Assembly: GCA_034670145.1 (NCBI GenBank)
Contig: JAXMOA010000009.1
Span: forward strand, 1-64,000
Source: HXMU1420-2 sp034670145
GTDB lineage: Bacteria > Pseudomonadota > Alphaproteobacteria > Rhodobacterales > Rhodobacteraceae
Length of the DNA: 64,000 nucleotides
Direction: 5' to 3'
A model generated the notes under the pieces. The model was given only the letters and a program-made list of their open reading frames with translations. It made no database searches and was not told where the DNA came from. The position numbers and the translations under genes are program-made. Shown piece after piece: positions 42,943 to 52,033 of the stretch; the first letter of the stretch is position 1, and each line of letters opens with the position of its first letter.

Positions 42943-44313
42943 ATGAGCCCCCTGCCAGAGGGTCTTTGGGTCGCCTGGTACGGCGATGACTTTACCGGCG
43001 CAGCCGCCGTAATGGAAGTTCTGGCCTTCGCCGGGGTGCCCACCATGTTGTTTCTGGAGCCTCCAACCCAGGCACAACTGGCCCGCTACCCCGAACTGCG
43101 CGCCGTCGGCGTGGCCTCGACCGCACGGGCGCAAACGCCGGACTGGATGCGCTCCGCCCTGCCGGATGCCTATGGCGCACTCCTGACGCTGAAGCCACAG
43201 ATCCTGCATTACAAGATATGCTCGACCCTGGATTCTTCCCCCACGATCGGGTCCATCGGCTGTGCTATCGAGGTTGGCGCCGATCTGCTGCAGCCGACCT
43301 ATGTGCCGGTGCATGTATCCGCACCCCAGATGGGGCGCGAACAACGCGACGGCCAGCTGTTTGCCGATTTCAAAGGCCAGATGTATCGCATCGACCAGCA
43401 CCCGGTCATGGCTCACCACCCGGTGACCCCGATGACCGAACCAAATGTCGGACGCCACATCGCCCTGCAATCTGACCGGATCGCCGCCTCCTGCTGGACC
43501 GACGGGCCGGATGCCATTCTGCCCCCGTCCAATACCGCCCCTGTTGCGGCAGGCGGCCCGATCCCGGTGATGACGCTGGACTGCACCGGCCCCCAAGAGG
43601 AGACAGCCGCCGGCCGACTGCTCTGGGAAAACCGCGCCATGGCACCTTTTGTCGTGGGATCGCAGGGGGTTGAATATGCGCTGGTGCGCCATTGGGTCGA
43701 CACCGGCGCCCTGCCCGCTCAGACGCTGCCCGGAGGCATCGGACCGGCCAAAGGCATGGTGACCGTCTCCGGCTCGGTCTCGCCGGTGACCAGCGACCAG
43801 ATCGCCTGGTCGCGCGACAACGGCTTTGCCGCCCTGCGCTTTGATGTGGTGACAGCGGCTCAGGGCCCGGCTCAACTGCAAAACGAGGTGGATCGCCTGG
43901 TGCAACAGGGTCTGGCTGCCCTGTCAGAGGGGGCAGACCCCTTGATCTACACCGCAGACGGCCCCGCAGACCCGGCCGTGGCGCAGTTGCAGGCAGCAGT
44001 GCAATCGGGGGGCCTCTCCATGGCCCAGGCGAATGAACGGATCGGAGAGGCGCTGGGTCTGATCCTGGACCAGATCCTCACACGCTCCAATGTCCAGCGC
44101 GCCATCGTATCGGGCGGTGACACCTCGGGCCACGCCACCCAGCAATTGGGCATCTTCGCGCTCTCGGCGCTGGCCCCCACCATTCCGGGCGCCGCCCTGT
44201 TCCGCGCCCATGCCAATGGCCCGCGCGATGGGTTGGAGCTGGCGCTCAAGGGCGGGCAGATGGGCAGCCCCGACTACTTTGGCTGGATCCGCGACGGCGG
44301 CGGGCCCAGATAA
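42943..44313 (+). CDS. four-carbon acid sugar kinase family protein (DUF1537, OtnK-like)
   Basis: The 456-residue protein has the two-domain DUF1537 layout. The N-terminal sugar-binding domain (about residues 1-230) starts WVAWYGDDFTGAAAVMEVLAFAG and has HYKICSTLDSSPTIGSIG. The C-terminal nucleotide-binding domain (about 270-455) has VTVSGSVSPVTSDQI, IVSGGDTSGHATQQLGI and NGPRDGLELALKGGQMGSPDYF. Members phosphorylate D-threonate, D-erythronate or related acids with ATP. It lies next to a Gfo/Idh/MocA enzyme and a decayed dehydrogenase fragment, so the pathway may be broken or may use genes elsewhere. The start at 42943 was chosen because it is 7 residues before the conserved domain. ATG 42898 is possible. 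Confidence 0.88.
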   Translation: MSPLPEGLWVAWYGDDFTGAAAVMEVLAFAGVPTMLFLEPPTQAQLARYPELRAVGVASTARAQTPDWMRSALPDAYGALLTLKPQILHYKICSTLDSSPTIGSIGCAIEVGADLLQPTYVPVHVSAPQMGREQRDGQLFADFKGQMYRIDQHPVMAHHPVTPMTEPNVGRHIALQSDRIAASCWTDGPDAILPPSNTAPVAAGGPIPVMTLDCTGPQEETAAGRLLWENRAMAPFVVGSQGVEYALVRHWVDTGALPAQTLPGGIGPAKGMVTVSGSVSPVTSDQIAWSRDNGFAALRFDVVTAAQGPAQLQNEVDRLVQQGLAALSEGADPLIYTADGPADPAVAQLQAAVQSGGLSMAQANERIGEALGLILDQILTRSNVQRAIVSGGDTSGHATQQLGIFALSALAPTIPGAALFRAHANGPRDGLELALKGGQMGSPDYFGWIRDGGGPR

Positions 44314-44346
44314 CCTGGCCCCGCCGGGCGCGCGCGATCCGACCTC

Positions 44347-47300
44347 TCAGACGATCGAATAGTCGATCAGGTCATGATCCAGATCGCCCAGCCCATAGAG
44401 ATAGATCATATCCCCCCCGATATCGCCGTAATCCAACACCAAAGTAGACCCCATACTGGTCAGGCTTACCTGAGTGTCCGCGCCGGCATGGATCTGGATC
44501 TCGCCGGTTTCCCAGTCGAAATCCTTGATCGCATCCTGACCATCCCCCTCATAAAACACAAACGTGTCATAGCCATCATCGGTATAAAGCCGGTCATCGC
44601 CGGTGCCCCCGGTGATGATGTTGCTGCCCGCGTCGCCCACCAGCACATCGCTGCCCGCGCCGCCGTCCAGCACATCATCGCCGGACCCGCCGCGCAGCTT
44701 GTCCGCATCCGCGCCGCCATCCATCGTATCATTGCCATCGCCGCCGCGCATGTCGTCCGTCCCGTCTCCGCCGTACAGGAAATCGTCGCCACCCAGCCCC
44801 TGAAGACTGTCCGCGCCACCCAACCCGGACAGCGTGTTGCCCGCGCCATTGCCAAGCATTTTGTTGTCCGCATCATTGCCCACGCCAGTCAGCGCATCAG
44901 AGCCGCTGGCCAGCCACAGTTCCTCGAAATCATCGCCCAGCGTGTGATCCAGCGAAGAGATAACCTTGTCATAGCCACCGGTCTCTCCTGACACTACATC
45001 CAGCGCGTCATCGACATAGTAGACGTCATCGCCATCGCCGCCGCGCATCGTATCCGCGCCCAGACCGCCGCCCAGCACGTCATTCCCGTCGCCCCCCTCC
45101 AGCAGATCGTCTCCCGCGCCCGCGTTCAGCGTGTCATCGCCCTGGGCGCCGTAGAGTTCATCCTGCCCTTCATCGCCTTCCAGCTTGTCATCACCGGCGC
45201 CGCCATCCAGCAGGTCATCACCTTCGCGCCCATACAGATTGTCAGCCCCCGCTCCACCATAAAGCGTGTCATCCCCTTCGCGTCCGTCGATATTGTCCCG
45301 ACCATCCAGACCCCAAAACGTATTGCCCAGCTCGTTTCCGACCATCTTGTTGTCACTGGCATTGCCGGTCCCGGTCAGCGCGTCAGAGCCCTCTATCAAC
45401 CACAGCTCCTCGAACGGATCGGCCAAAGTGTGATCATAGGCGGATTTCACCTTGTCATAGCCACCGGTCTCGCCCTGCAACACATCGCCTTCGTCGTAGA
45501 TGTAATAGACGTCATCGCCATCCCCGCCGATCATCGTGTCATTGCCGATGCCGCCATCCACAACGTCGTTGCCATCGCCCCCGTCGACCAGGTCATCGCC
45601 CGCCCCACCCCGGATAAAGTCATCGCCCAAACCGCCATAGATGTCGTCATCCCCGGCATAGGCAAAGATCTTGTCATTGCCGCCATAGCCCAGGATCACA
45701 TCATTGTCGCCGTCCGCTCCGTCTATCTCGTCCCCATCGGAATCCGCGTAGGTGATCATCTGGTCATCCTCCGCCGTGCCATCAACGGGCGAGGTAAAGA
45801 CACTGACAGTGGCCGTATCCTCGACCCCGCGATCATTCACGATGGAATAGGTAAAGCTGGCCGAAACATTGCTCGTGCGGCTGTCAGGCGAAATCGTGAT
45901 GGTGCCATCGCCGTTATACGTGGCGGTTTCCCCATTAGACAGGGTGAGCGTCATCCCAGCCGTCGCCGCCGCCCCGTTCAATGTGGTCAGCGTCAGGCTT
46001 TCCCCCTCGGACACATAGTCATTGGCCAGCAGGTCAATGGTCTTGGCGTCGCCCTTGGCCGAAAAGCGCACCGTGTCATCCTCGGCCAGGGCCAGCGACA
46101 CAACCGGCTCACGCAGCAACACGGTCGAGCTGGTATCAACCCCCAGGAACGGATCCAGCCCGCGCGCATCCATTGCCCCGTCATTGTTGCTAGAGCTGGG
46201 CGCATCCGCCAGCAGCTCCAGATACAGCGCCCCGTCTTCGCCAGTCACCACCTTGTAAAACCCGCCCGTGCGGTCGGTGGAATCATCCAGGTCATGGTTC
46301 GCGTTGTTGGCCCCGGCATAGATATTGCCTTCGGCATCCGCCGCCATCGCCCCATAGGCCGATCTGGCAATACCGGTCTCGATCTCTCCATCCACCAAAG
46401 TGCCCACAATCGCGGTTTCGGTGATGGCAATGCCGTTCCCCACCGACAATTGCGAGATGTCGACGGCGAACAATGTGCCCTGCGCCCCATCCGCCCCGCC
46501 ATGGGCCACACCATAAAAGGTCTGCGTCTCTGCGTCATAGGCCAGATCAGCCAGGCCAGAGGTCCGGGCCAGCGTATCAGGCAGACCATAGGTTTCGACG
46601 ATCACCTCGCCCGTGGTGGTCAGCTGGCTCAGGTCATACCGCACAGCAATGTTCAACCCGCCGTCAAAGGTCCACAAATATCCCTGATCGTCAAAATCGC
46701 CGATGTAGTGGCTGTAATCCGTCTCGGCCACCTTATAGGTCGCCCCGCGCGCATCAAAGGCCACCAGATCGCCGTTGGACACCGTGTTTCCAACAGAATC
46801 CACACCATCCGCCCGCGCATGACCAAAGATCAGGTCAAACTCCGCCGAATACCCCATCGCATTGATGGCAAAGTCATTCTGGTATTCAGTTTCCGTATAG
46901 GTGTTGGTGGTCGGGTCAAACACATTCAACTGCCCGCCCAGCACCTGATAGATCAGCCCCTGCCCCGGCAGAAAGGCGTCGACCTCAACGACCTGCCCAC
47001 CAAAGGTGAAACTGGTGGCGTAAGAGGGCACAACCCCGGTTGTATCCACGTCCTGCTCGCCGTTGCCCGAGGTGTTGTCGCGGATGCGAAACTCCAGCGT
47101 TCCAATGTCACCGGTCCCGGTAAAGTCTATCTCCTGCTCGATAAAAGTCGCGCCCGTGTGGTCGAAACTGCCGATCAGCTCGCCGTCAAAGGTGACATCT
47201 ATGGTCACATTATAGGCGTCAGCCGCCAGGTTCGCGGCCATGGAAAAGGTCAGGCTATAGGGCAAATCCGCAAGCGTTTCGATCTCGGCGGACAGGATCG

Positions 47301-47397
47301 GATAGCCATCCTCATCAACCGTCCCGGTCCAGAAATCAGACAGGGTGTATTGGTCAAAGGTCAGAACATCTTGGACGTCATCTAGCAGGTTGGTCAT
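44347..47397 (-). CDS. RTX (hemolysin-type calcium-binding) secreted protein
   Basis: The 1016-residue acidic protein has no N-terminal signal peptide, as usual for type I secretion. Residues about 1-125 look like a beta-sandwich. About 130-420 resemble a beta-propeller-like region (LIYQVLGGQLNVFDPTTNTY). About 432-535 are an Ig-like segment (IDLLANDYVSEG). From about 540 to 945 there are many GGxGxDxLx nonapeptides that bind Ca2+. Two related modules of about 120 residues (from about 622 and about 782, each with GGDGDDVYY, GETGGYDKV, DHTL and FEELWL) show an internal duplication. The last 70 residues are the likely secretion signal. No ABC exporter for it is in the window. Its place at the end of an exopolysaccharide locus suggests a matrix or surface role. 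Confidence 0.88.
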   Translation of the reverse strand: MTNLLDDVQDVLTFDQYTLSDFWTGTVDEDGYPILSAEIETLADLPYSLTFSMAANLAADAYNVTIDVTFDGELIGSFDHTGATFIEQEIDFTGTGDIGTLEFRIRDNTSGNGEQDVDTTGVVPSYATSFTFGGQVVEVDAFLPGQGLIYQVLGGQLNVFDPTTNTYTETEYQNDFAINAMGYSAEFDLIFGHARADGVDSVGNTVSNGDLVAFDARGATYKVAETDYSHYIGDFDDQGYLWTFDGGLNIAVRYDLSQLTTTGEVIVETYGLPDTLARTSGLADLAYDAETQTFYGVAHGGADGAQGTLFAVDISQLSVGNGIAITETAIVGTLVDGEIETGIARSAYGAMAADAEGNIYAGANNANHDLDDSTDRTGGFYKVVTGEDGALYLELLADAPSSSNNDGAMDARGLDPFLGVDTSSTVLLREPVVSLALAEDDTVRFSAKGDAKTIDLLANDYVSEGESLTLTTLNGAAATAGMTLTLSNGETATYNGDGTITISPDSRTSNVSASFTYSIVNDRGVEDTATVSVFTSPVDGTAEDDQMITYADSDGDEIDGADGDNDVILGYGGNDKIFAYAGDDDIYGGLGDDFIRGGAGDDLVDGGDGNDVVDGGIGNDTMIGGDGDDVYYIYDEGDVLQGETGGYDKVKSAYDHTLADPFEELWLIEGSDALTGTGNASDNKMVGNELGNTFWGLDGRDNIDGREGDDTLYGGAGADNLYGREGDDLLDGGAGDDKLEGDEGQDELYGAQGDDTLNAGAGDDLLEGGDGNDVLGGGLGADTMRGGDGDDVYYVDDALDVVSGETGGYDKVISSLDHTLGDDFEELWLASGSDALTGVGNDADNKMLGNGAGNTLSGLGGADSLQGLGGDDFLYGGDGTDDMRGGDGNDTMDGGADADKLRGGSGDDVLDGGAGSDVLVGDAGSNIITGGTGDDRLYTDDGYDTFVFYEGDGQDAIKDFDWETGEIQIHAGADTQVSLTSMGSTLVLDYGDIGGDMIYLYGLGDLDHDLIDYSIV

Positions 47398-47454
47398 GGC
47401 TCATCTCTGGATAATGGGTGGGGCACCGCGCGCGGCAGGAAGGCCCGAAAAGGA

Positions 47455-48126
47455 TCAGTAGGCACCATCAGCCGTGGCCACGACGCGCACCGTGGCCAGC
47501 AAAAGGCGCAGGTCGGTCAGCAGGCTACAGTCCTGGATGTAGGACAGGTCCAGCGCGATCATGTCGTCAAAACCGATATCCGCCCGCCCCGAAACCTGCC
47601 AAAGCCCGGTGATGCCCGGCAACGCCGCCAGGCGGCCATGGGCCTTCGCCGGATAGGCCGCGACCTCGGCCGGCAAGGCCGGGCGCGGCCCGACCATCGA
47701 CATCTGGCCGCGCAGCACGTTGATCAGCTGGGGCAATTCATCCAGCGAGGTCTTGCGCAGAATGCGCCCAACCCGCGTCACACGCGGATCATTGCGCATC
47801 TTGAAACAGGGCCCCGCACGTTCGCTCTGTTGCTGCACACAGGCCAAACGCGCCTCGGCATCCACATGCATCGAGCGGAATTTCAGCATCTTGAACGGCA
47901 CACCGTTCTGTCCGATGCGCTCCTGCCGAAAAAGGATCGGCCCGCGACTGGTCAAGGCCACGGCCAAAGCCGCAATCAGCATAATGGGCGAAAACAACAC
48001 CAACGCCGCGCTGGCCGCCAAAATGTCGAGCGGGCGTTTGAAAGCGGGCACGCCTGATTTGCCAACAACCTGGGTGGAGGCGCTGGCAGGCGCGGACAAC
48101 GAAAAAACTCCGTCTTGGGCATACAT
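47455..48126 (-). CDS. undecaprenyl-phosphate sugar-phosphate transferase (ExoY/WbaP type)
   Basis: The 223-residue bacterial sugar transferase starts the polysaccharide repeat by placing a sugar-1-phosphate on undecaprenyl phosphate. A membrane hairpin helix lies at about residues 33-60 (FKRPLDILAASAALVLFSPIMLIAALAVALTS). Catalytic signatures follow: RQERIGQNGVPFKMLKFRSM, RNDPRVTRVGRILRKTSLDELPQL, MSMVGPRPALP and PGITGLWQVSGR. It lacks the extra N-terminal membrane domain of WbaP and is thus ExoY-like. The start at 48126 has GGAG 8 bases upstream. It has its own leader of 256 bp after the terminator of the wzz operon. Confidence 0.92.
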   Translation of the reverse strand: MYAQDGVFSLSAPASASTQVVGKSGVPAFKRPLDILAASAALVLFSPIMLIAALAVALTSRGPILFRQERIGQNGVPFKMLKFRSMHVDAEARLACVQQQSERAGPCFKMRNDPRVTRVGRILRKTSLDELPQLINVLRGQMSMVGPRPALPAEVAAYPAKAHGRLAALPGITGLWQVSGRADIGFDDMIALDLSYIQDCSLLTDLRLLLATVRVVATADGAY

Positions 48127-48327
48127 CGTCTGAACTCCATAAAATTCTATGACAATTGGAATAGCCTGCCGCCGTGCCGGGGATTGGGGCGCAAAAGGGT
48201 ACCCGATGACCCGAAAGAGGAACCCGCTCTGCTTCGGCATAGGCCGCTCTCCAAAAGGATAGGAGCCACCAGCAACCCGCGCAGAAAACACCCCCGTCCC
48301 CACCCCAGAAACGGTCCAAACAGAACA
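48127..48327. promoter_or_regulatory. leader region of the sugar transferase gene
   Basis: About 200 bp without a reading frame lie between the wzz terminator and the sugar transferase. The stretch 48133-48165 is AT-rich (CATAAAATTCTATGACAATTGG on the plus strand) and is the best place for a minus-strand promoter. No exact -35/-10 pair is claimed. Confidence 0.35.
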
Positions 48328-48358
48328 CAAAAAATCCCGCAGCCGAGGGGCTACGGGA
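48328..48358 (-). terminator. intrinsic terminator after the Wzz-like gene
   Basis: On the minus strand TCCCGTAGCC and GGCTGCGGGA form a 10-position stem with one mismatch and a CCTC loop, followed by TTTTTT. It begins 25 bases after the stop codon and separates the wzz operon from the sugar transferase gene. Confidence 0.9.
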
Positions 48359-48382
48359 CAGGGTAAACCTATGATTCCAGTT

Positions 48383-50497
48383 CTAAACTGCCAGATTAGG
48401 ATCCTTGCGCAAGGCCCCGTCAAACACCAACCCGGCCCCATGACGGGCATGGCCTGCAAACAACGATGTGGCCCGCGAAACCAGTTTCAGATCATCAGAC
48501 CGGCGCACCTGCCCCAGGACAAAATCCGATACCGTCGCAAACAACTCGGCCGAAACCGTGTCCAGCGGGTTGCCCCCGGCCAGAATGATCACATCATAGC
48601 GCGGTGACAGTCGGGCAATGGCCTGGCGCAGCGCCTGCAACGACAGCGCCGTATCGTCCAGCTCGGCCTGTCCGGCTGGCATGATGGTCAGTCCACCCTC
48701 GCTCGCCAATGTAGGCTCCGCGCCCGACAACAGGTCGCGCCAACCCGGTTCGCGGGTTGCAGGCGCGGTCAGATCGGCCGTCACCAGCAACACACTCAGA
48801 CCCGATTGCGCAAAGCTTTCGGCCAGATCCTGCGCCAGCCCTTGCGCCGTATCCGCCGCAGCACCTTTGCCATTGTCGTGGGTCATGCCAGGCCCAGAGC
48901 GCAGCACGCAAAGGCACCGGGCGTGGCGGGCCGATTCTGCCCCCAGGCTGCCCTGCGCCTGCAACAGGCTGGGCGTGCCGCGCTCGGGCAGCAATTGAAT
49001 CGTTGTCCGCAGGCGGTCAATCGCCCGTTTGCGCCGCCCGGCAGTCTTGCGGCTGGCCGCTGGCATCACGGACAACAGCGGCAGCCCCTGATCCGCCCCG
49101 CCCAGACCATCGCTCCAGCGGACCCGACGCCCCAACAACGCCATTCCCATCACAATCATTGACCCCAACAGCCCGCCGACCGCAACACCCATGGCGCCCT
49201 GCATCTTGGAGCTGTCCTCGGATGGCTCCGCAGGGAAATCCGCCGGGGCCATCAGCTCGGTCAGGCCCGGGCGATCATTGGTGGATTCGACGCGGATACG
49301 GTCCAAAGCAGCCCTTGTGTCTTCCAGCATATCGCGCAGCTCTTCCCGCTCCTCTTCCAGAAACGCCAACTCTACCCGCCGCGCGTTCAACCCCCGCGCC
49401 TCGGCGCGCGCGGCCTCCAGCTCTTCGCTGACTTTGGCAAACAGGGTTTCGATCATGCCCAGGCTATCCTCTTCGCCACCATCCGACTGATCCGTCAGCG
49501 CGCCGGTCTGCCCCAAAATCTGGATCTGCTGACGCCGCTCGGCCTGTGCCTGCTCCAAAATCGCAATCTCGTCCTGCTTGTCGATGACCAAACGCGAAGA
49601 CGGCTTGTAGCGCGTCTTCAGCTTGCCCAGCTCAGCCTTGTGGCGTGCGATCTCGATGTTGAGATCCGCCAAACCCCGATCCAGCAAAGTGGCCCGCAGA
49701 ATATGTTCGTCATTCATATCCGCACTGGCCGAGTTGCCTTCCTGACGCAAATTGATCAGCGTACGCTCCACCTCAGCCTTGCGGGTGGCCAAGGCATCAA
49801 TCTGGCCAATTTTTTCCACATGCGCCTTGGCCATTGCACCCAGGCCATACTCGCCCCCCACTTTCAGGCTACGGGCCCCCAATTCCTGCAAAGCTTCCAG
49901 CAATTCTGCCTCGCGCTTGACCAGCTCAACAGTCCGCATCTCGGCACGACGGGACCGGTTTTCGGCCATTAGCGCAAAATAGGCATCCGTCACCGCCGCC
50001 AGCTTGGCCTGAGCAAACCCGGCATCCTTGCTGGTGGTCTTCAACACAATCAGGCTTTCGCTGCGCTTGACCTGAACGGAGCCGCGCAGATCGCGGATCG
50101 TCATGTCCTGGGCCAGCACCGGCTGGCTGGCCAGCAGCGTCTGCGTGGCCCGCTCCATCACCGGCTGGCTGGCGACAAAGGCGGTCTCGGCCTTGACGTA
50201 TTTGTCAAAGGTCTTGAGCACACTGTCGTCCGAAGTATAGAGAATGCCGGCCTCTTTGGGATACACCCGCAGAATCGCCGTGCTGTCATAGGTCTGCGTG
50301 CCGTTGAGATAGCCCAGCGCACCCAGGCTGCCGCCAAACACCACACACAGGACAAACCACAATCCCCAGCGTCCGCGCATTCCACGCAGCAATCCAGCCA
50401 GCGGATTGGGCGTTTCGGGCTCTTCGGGGTGCGTGTCTTGCGCGCTCCAGGTGGTTGGGGGCGCATCGTAGAATTCGGGATCGGCGGCGAGGCTCAT
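48383..50497 (-). CDS. Wzz/BY-kinase-like polysaccharide chain-length protein with degenerate kinase domain
   Basis: The 704-residue inner-membrane protein has a Wzz-type N-terminus: helix one at about residues 45-65, a periplasmic part with long coiled coils (about 160-430), and helix two at about 432-455. Its cytosolic C-terminal part (about 470-704) is placed like a bacterial tyrosine kinase. Where a Walker A loop is expected it reads GPGMTHDNGKGAA, without the GKT/S. The Walker A' Asp is kept in LLVTADLTAP. The Walker B strand is YDVIILAGGN, without Asp, and there is no Tyr-rich tail. It probably sets chain length without kinase activity. Its start overlaps the upstream glycosyltransferase stop by four bases. 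Confidence 0.85.
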   Translation of the reverse strand: MSLAADPEFYDAPPTTWSAQDTHPEEPETPNPLAGLLRGMRGRWGLWFVLCVVFGGSLGALGYLNGTQTYDSTAILRVYPKEAGILYTSDDSVLKTFDKYVKAETAFVASQPVMERATQTLLASQPVLAQDMTIRDLRGSVQVKRSESLIVLKTTSKDAGFAQAKLAAVTDAYFALMAENRSRRAEMRTVELVKREAELLEALQELGARSLKVGGEYGLGAMAKAHVEKIGQIDALATRKAEVERTLINLRQEGNSASADMNDEHILRATLLDRGLADLNIEIARHKAELGKLKTRYKPSSRLVIDKQDEIAILEQAQAERRQQIQILGQTGALTDQSDGGEEDSLGMIETLFAKVSEELEAARAEARGLNARRVELAFLEEEREELRDMLEDTRAALDRIRVESTNDRPGLTELMAPADFPAEPSEDSSKMQGAMGVAVGGLLGSMIVMGMALLGRRVRWSDGLGGADQGLPLLSVMPAASRKTAGRRKRAIDRLRTTIQLLPERGTPSLLQAQGSLGAESARHARCLCVLRSGPGMTHDNGKGAAADTAQGLAQDLAESFAQSGLSVLLVTADLTAPATREPGWRDLLSGAEPTLASEGGLTIMPAGQAELDDTALSLQALRQAIARLSPRYDVIILAGGNPLDTVSAELFATVSDFVLGQVRRSDDLKLVSRATSLFAGHARHGAGLVFDGALRKDPNLAV

Positions 50498-51456
50498 GAC
50501 GGGCTCTCCTGAAGTGGGGCGCGGCTGCTGTCATCGCGTTCCCAGGCGGTTTGAGGGCGGGCGGGACGCAGCGCCAGGCCCATCCGGACCCAGGCAATCA
50601 GCGCGGCATAGACGGCCACATCGGGCCAACGCGCCGGCCGGCGCAGGGCACGACGCAGGATGATGGCAAAACTGGCGCCATTGGTTGGACGGGCGGCGCG
50701 GGACAAGGCTGTGCCGCTGGTTTCTTCCAGCGCGGCTGTGCCGCTGGTTTCTTCCAGCGCGGCTGTGCCTCTGGCTTTTTCCAGCGCGGCTGTGCCGCTG
50801 GTTTGTTCTAGCGCGGCTGTGCCGCGACGCGACCGGCGGCGGATCTTCAACAAATCCCGCAAACCCGCAGGCGCGCGCACGTCAAACCGGGCCTGCGCCA
50901 CATAGGCCGTGCGATGCCCGGCCACCTGACGGGCGACATATTCATCATCCGCAATCACCTCGGGCATAGGAAACACCGATTGCGCCAACGCCCGCGTCAT
51001 CCCGTAAACCCCGCCAAACTTTCCCTGATCGAAATAGGGGTTCAACGCCCAACCGCGATAAAACGACCGCACCACAGCCGAAGAGCCACTCAGATCCGGC
51101 ACCATTCGCCCACAGACCGCATCAGCACGCCCCTCCAGCAAAGGCGCAGCCAAAGCGCGCAAGGCGGCCTCGCTCAGACCCAGATCCGCATCCAGACACA
51201 GGATCGCCCTGCCCCGCGCCTGAGCAAAACCCAGGTTCATGGCCTGGGTCTTGGACGCGACGGGCGTCTCCAGCACCTCAGCTTGCGGGCAAATCTGCTG
51301 CGCCACCCGGGCGGTGTCATCGCTGCACCCATTGGCAATCACGATCACCTGAACCTCTCCGGCGCGCGCAACATGACGCAAAGGCGTCAGGCTGCGATGC
51401 AACACGCTGGCCTCGTTATAGGCTGGCACCAGAACCGTGAACCCCACGCCGCTCAT
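50494..51456 (-). CDS. glycosyltransferase family 2 with in-frame tandem repeats
   Basis: The 320-residue GT2 enzyme has FTVLVPAYNEASVLHRSL at residues 6-23, the CLDADLG metal site (about 87-93) and a MPEVIADDEYVARQV acid motif (about 162-176). Residues about 209-249 consist of a 9-residue repeat of the form GTAALEETS, four copies plus a remnant, encoded by a 27-bp tandem repeat. This insert lies between the catalytic core and a membrane-associated C-terminal segment and is unlikely to be part of the fold. It overlaps the pssE-like gene upstream and the wzz-like gene downstream by four bases each. Confidence 0.85.
   Translation of the reverse strand: MSGVGFTVLVPAYNEASVLHRSLTPLRHVARAGEVQVIVIANGCSDDTARVAQQICPQAEVLETPVASKTQAMNLGFAQARGRAILCLDADLGLSEAALRALAAPLLEGRADAVCGRMVPDLSGSSAVVRSFYRGWALNPYFDQGKFGGVYGMTRALAQSVFPMPEVIADDEYVARQVAGHRTAYVAQARFDVRAPAGLRDLLKIRRRSRRGTAALEQTSGTAALEKARGTAALEETSGTAALEETSGTALSRAARPTNGASFAIILRRALRRPARWPDVAVYAALIAWVRMGLALRPARPQTAWERDDSSRAPLQESPS
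50708..50830 (-). repeat. 27-bp in-frame tandem repeat
   Basis: Copies lie at 50708-50734 and 50735-50761 (identical), 50762-50788 and 50789-50815 (each a few changes), then a partial copy to about 50830. It encodes the 9-residue unit GTAALEETS and variants. The copy number can change without a frameshift. Confidence 0.95.
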
Positions 51457-52001
51457 GACGGATCTTGCAGCAACAGATCAGGCCAGGTGCCCGACGCCCC
51501 GCCCAGCGCACCGGTGCGAATGAACCCCGACACCGCCGTCAACAGCGCGTCCGAGGCAACCGGCGAGATGGCCGCGCCCAGCCCCGCATCGGGGGCGCTC
51601 ATCAGCGCATCCAGATGCCCGCCCAGACTGCCAGCATCCGAGGCCACCGTCACATTGGGCAGATGGCGCATCTTCTCTGCCGTCGCCAGTTGATGATCTG
51701 TGCGATGCTCTCCCAGCGCGCTCTGACGCGCAAGGATGAGAACCGGCTTGCCCAGCTCTGCTGCCGTCAAAATACTGCCCATGCCCGCGTGCGAAACAAT
51801 CACATCCGCCTCTTGCATGGCCTCGGCAAACTGCGCCTGATCCAGAAAGGGCTGGCATTCCATATGCGCAAAATCCGCACCCGAGCGCCCGGTCTGGGCC
51901 AGAACACGCGTGTTCGGTCGTTGCGCCGCCCAGACATCCAACGCCTGCAACAGGCGGTCAAAGGGCAGCTGCGTGCCAACAGTTGCAAAAATCATCTGCA
52001 T
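51453..52001 (-). CDS. glycosyltransferase, PssE/Alg13-like subunit
   Basis: This 182-residue protein corresponds to the C-terminal, UDP-sugar-binding half of a GT28-type enzyme. It has MIFATVGTQLPFDRLLQAL at the N-terminus and ADVIVSHAGMGSILTAAELGKPVLILARQSALGEHRTDHQ at about residues 68-107. It needs the membrane subunit encoded just upstream (PssD/Alg14-like), and the pair transfers a sugar to the lipid-linked primer on the cytosolic face. The start at 52001 (MQMIF) has AGAGGAC upstream. It overlaps the next gene by ATGA. Confidence 0.88.
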   Translation of the reverse strand: MQMIFATVGTQLPFDRLLQALDVWAAQRPNTRVLAQTGRSGADFAHMECQPFLDQAQFAEAMQEADVIVSHAGMGSILTAAELGKPVLILARQSALGEHRTDHQLATAEKMRHLPNVTVASDAGSLGGHLDALMSAPDAGLGAAISPVASDALLTAVSGFIRTGALGGASGTWPDLLLQDPS

Positions 52002-52033
52002 CGTCCTCTCTTCATTTCGGAACATCCCGGCAC

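Noticed and set aside
45430..47385. A 651-codon plus-strand frame opposite the RTX gene
   Set aside because: It mirrors the repetitive RTX coding sequence and is rich in Ile/Val/His repeats. There is no ribosome-binding site or known motif.
50708..50830. A possible CRISPR array
   Set aside because: The 27-bp units are contiguous, with no spacers, and translate in frame within a glycosyltransferase.
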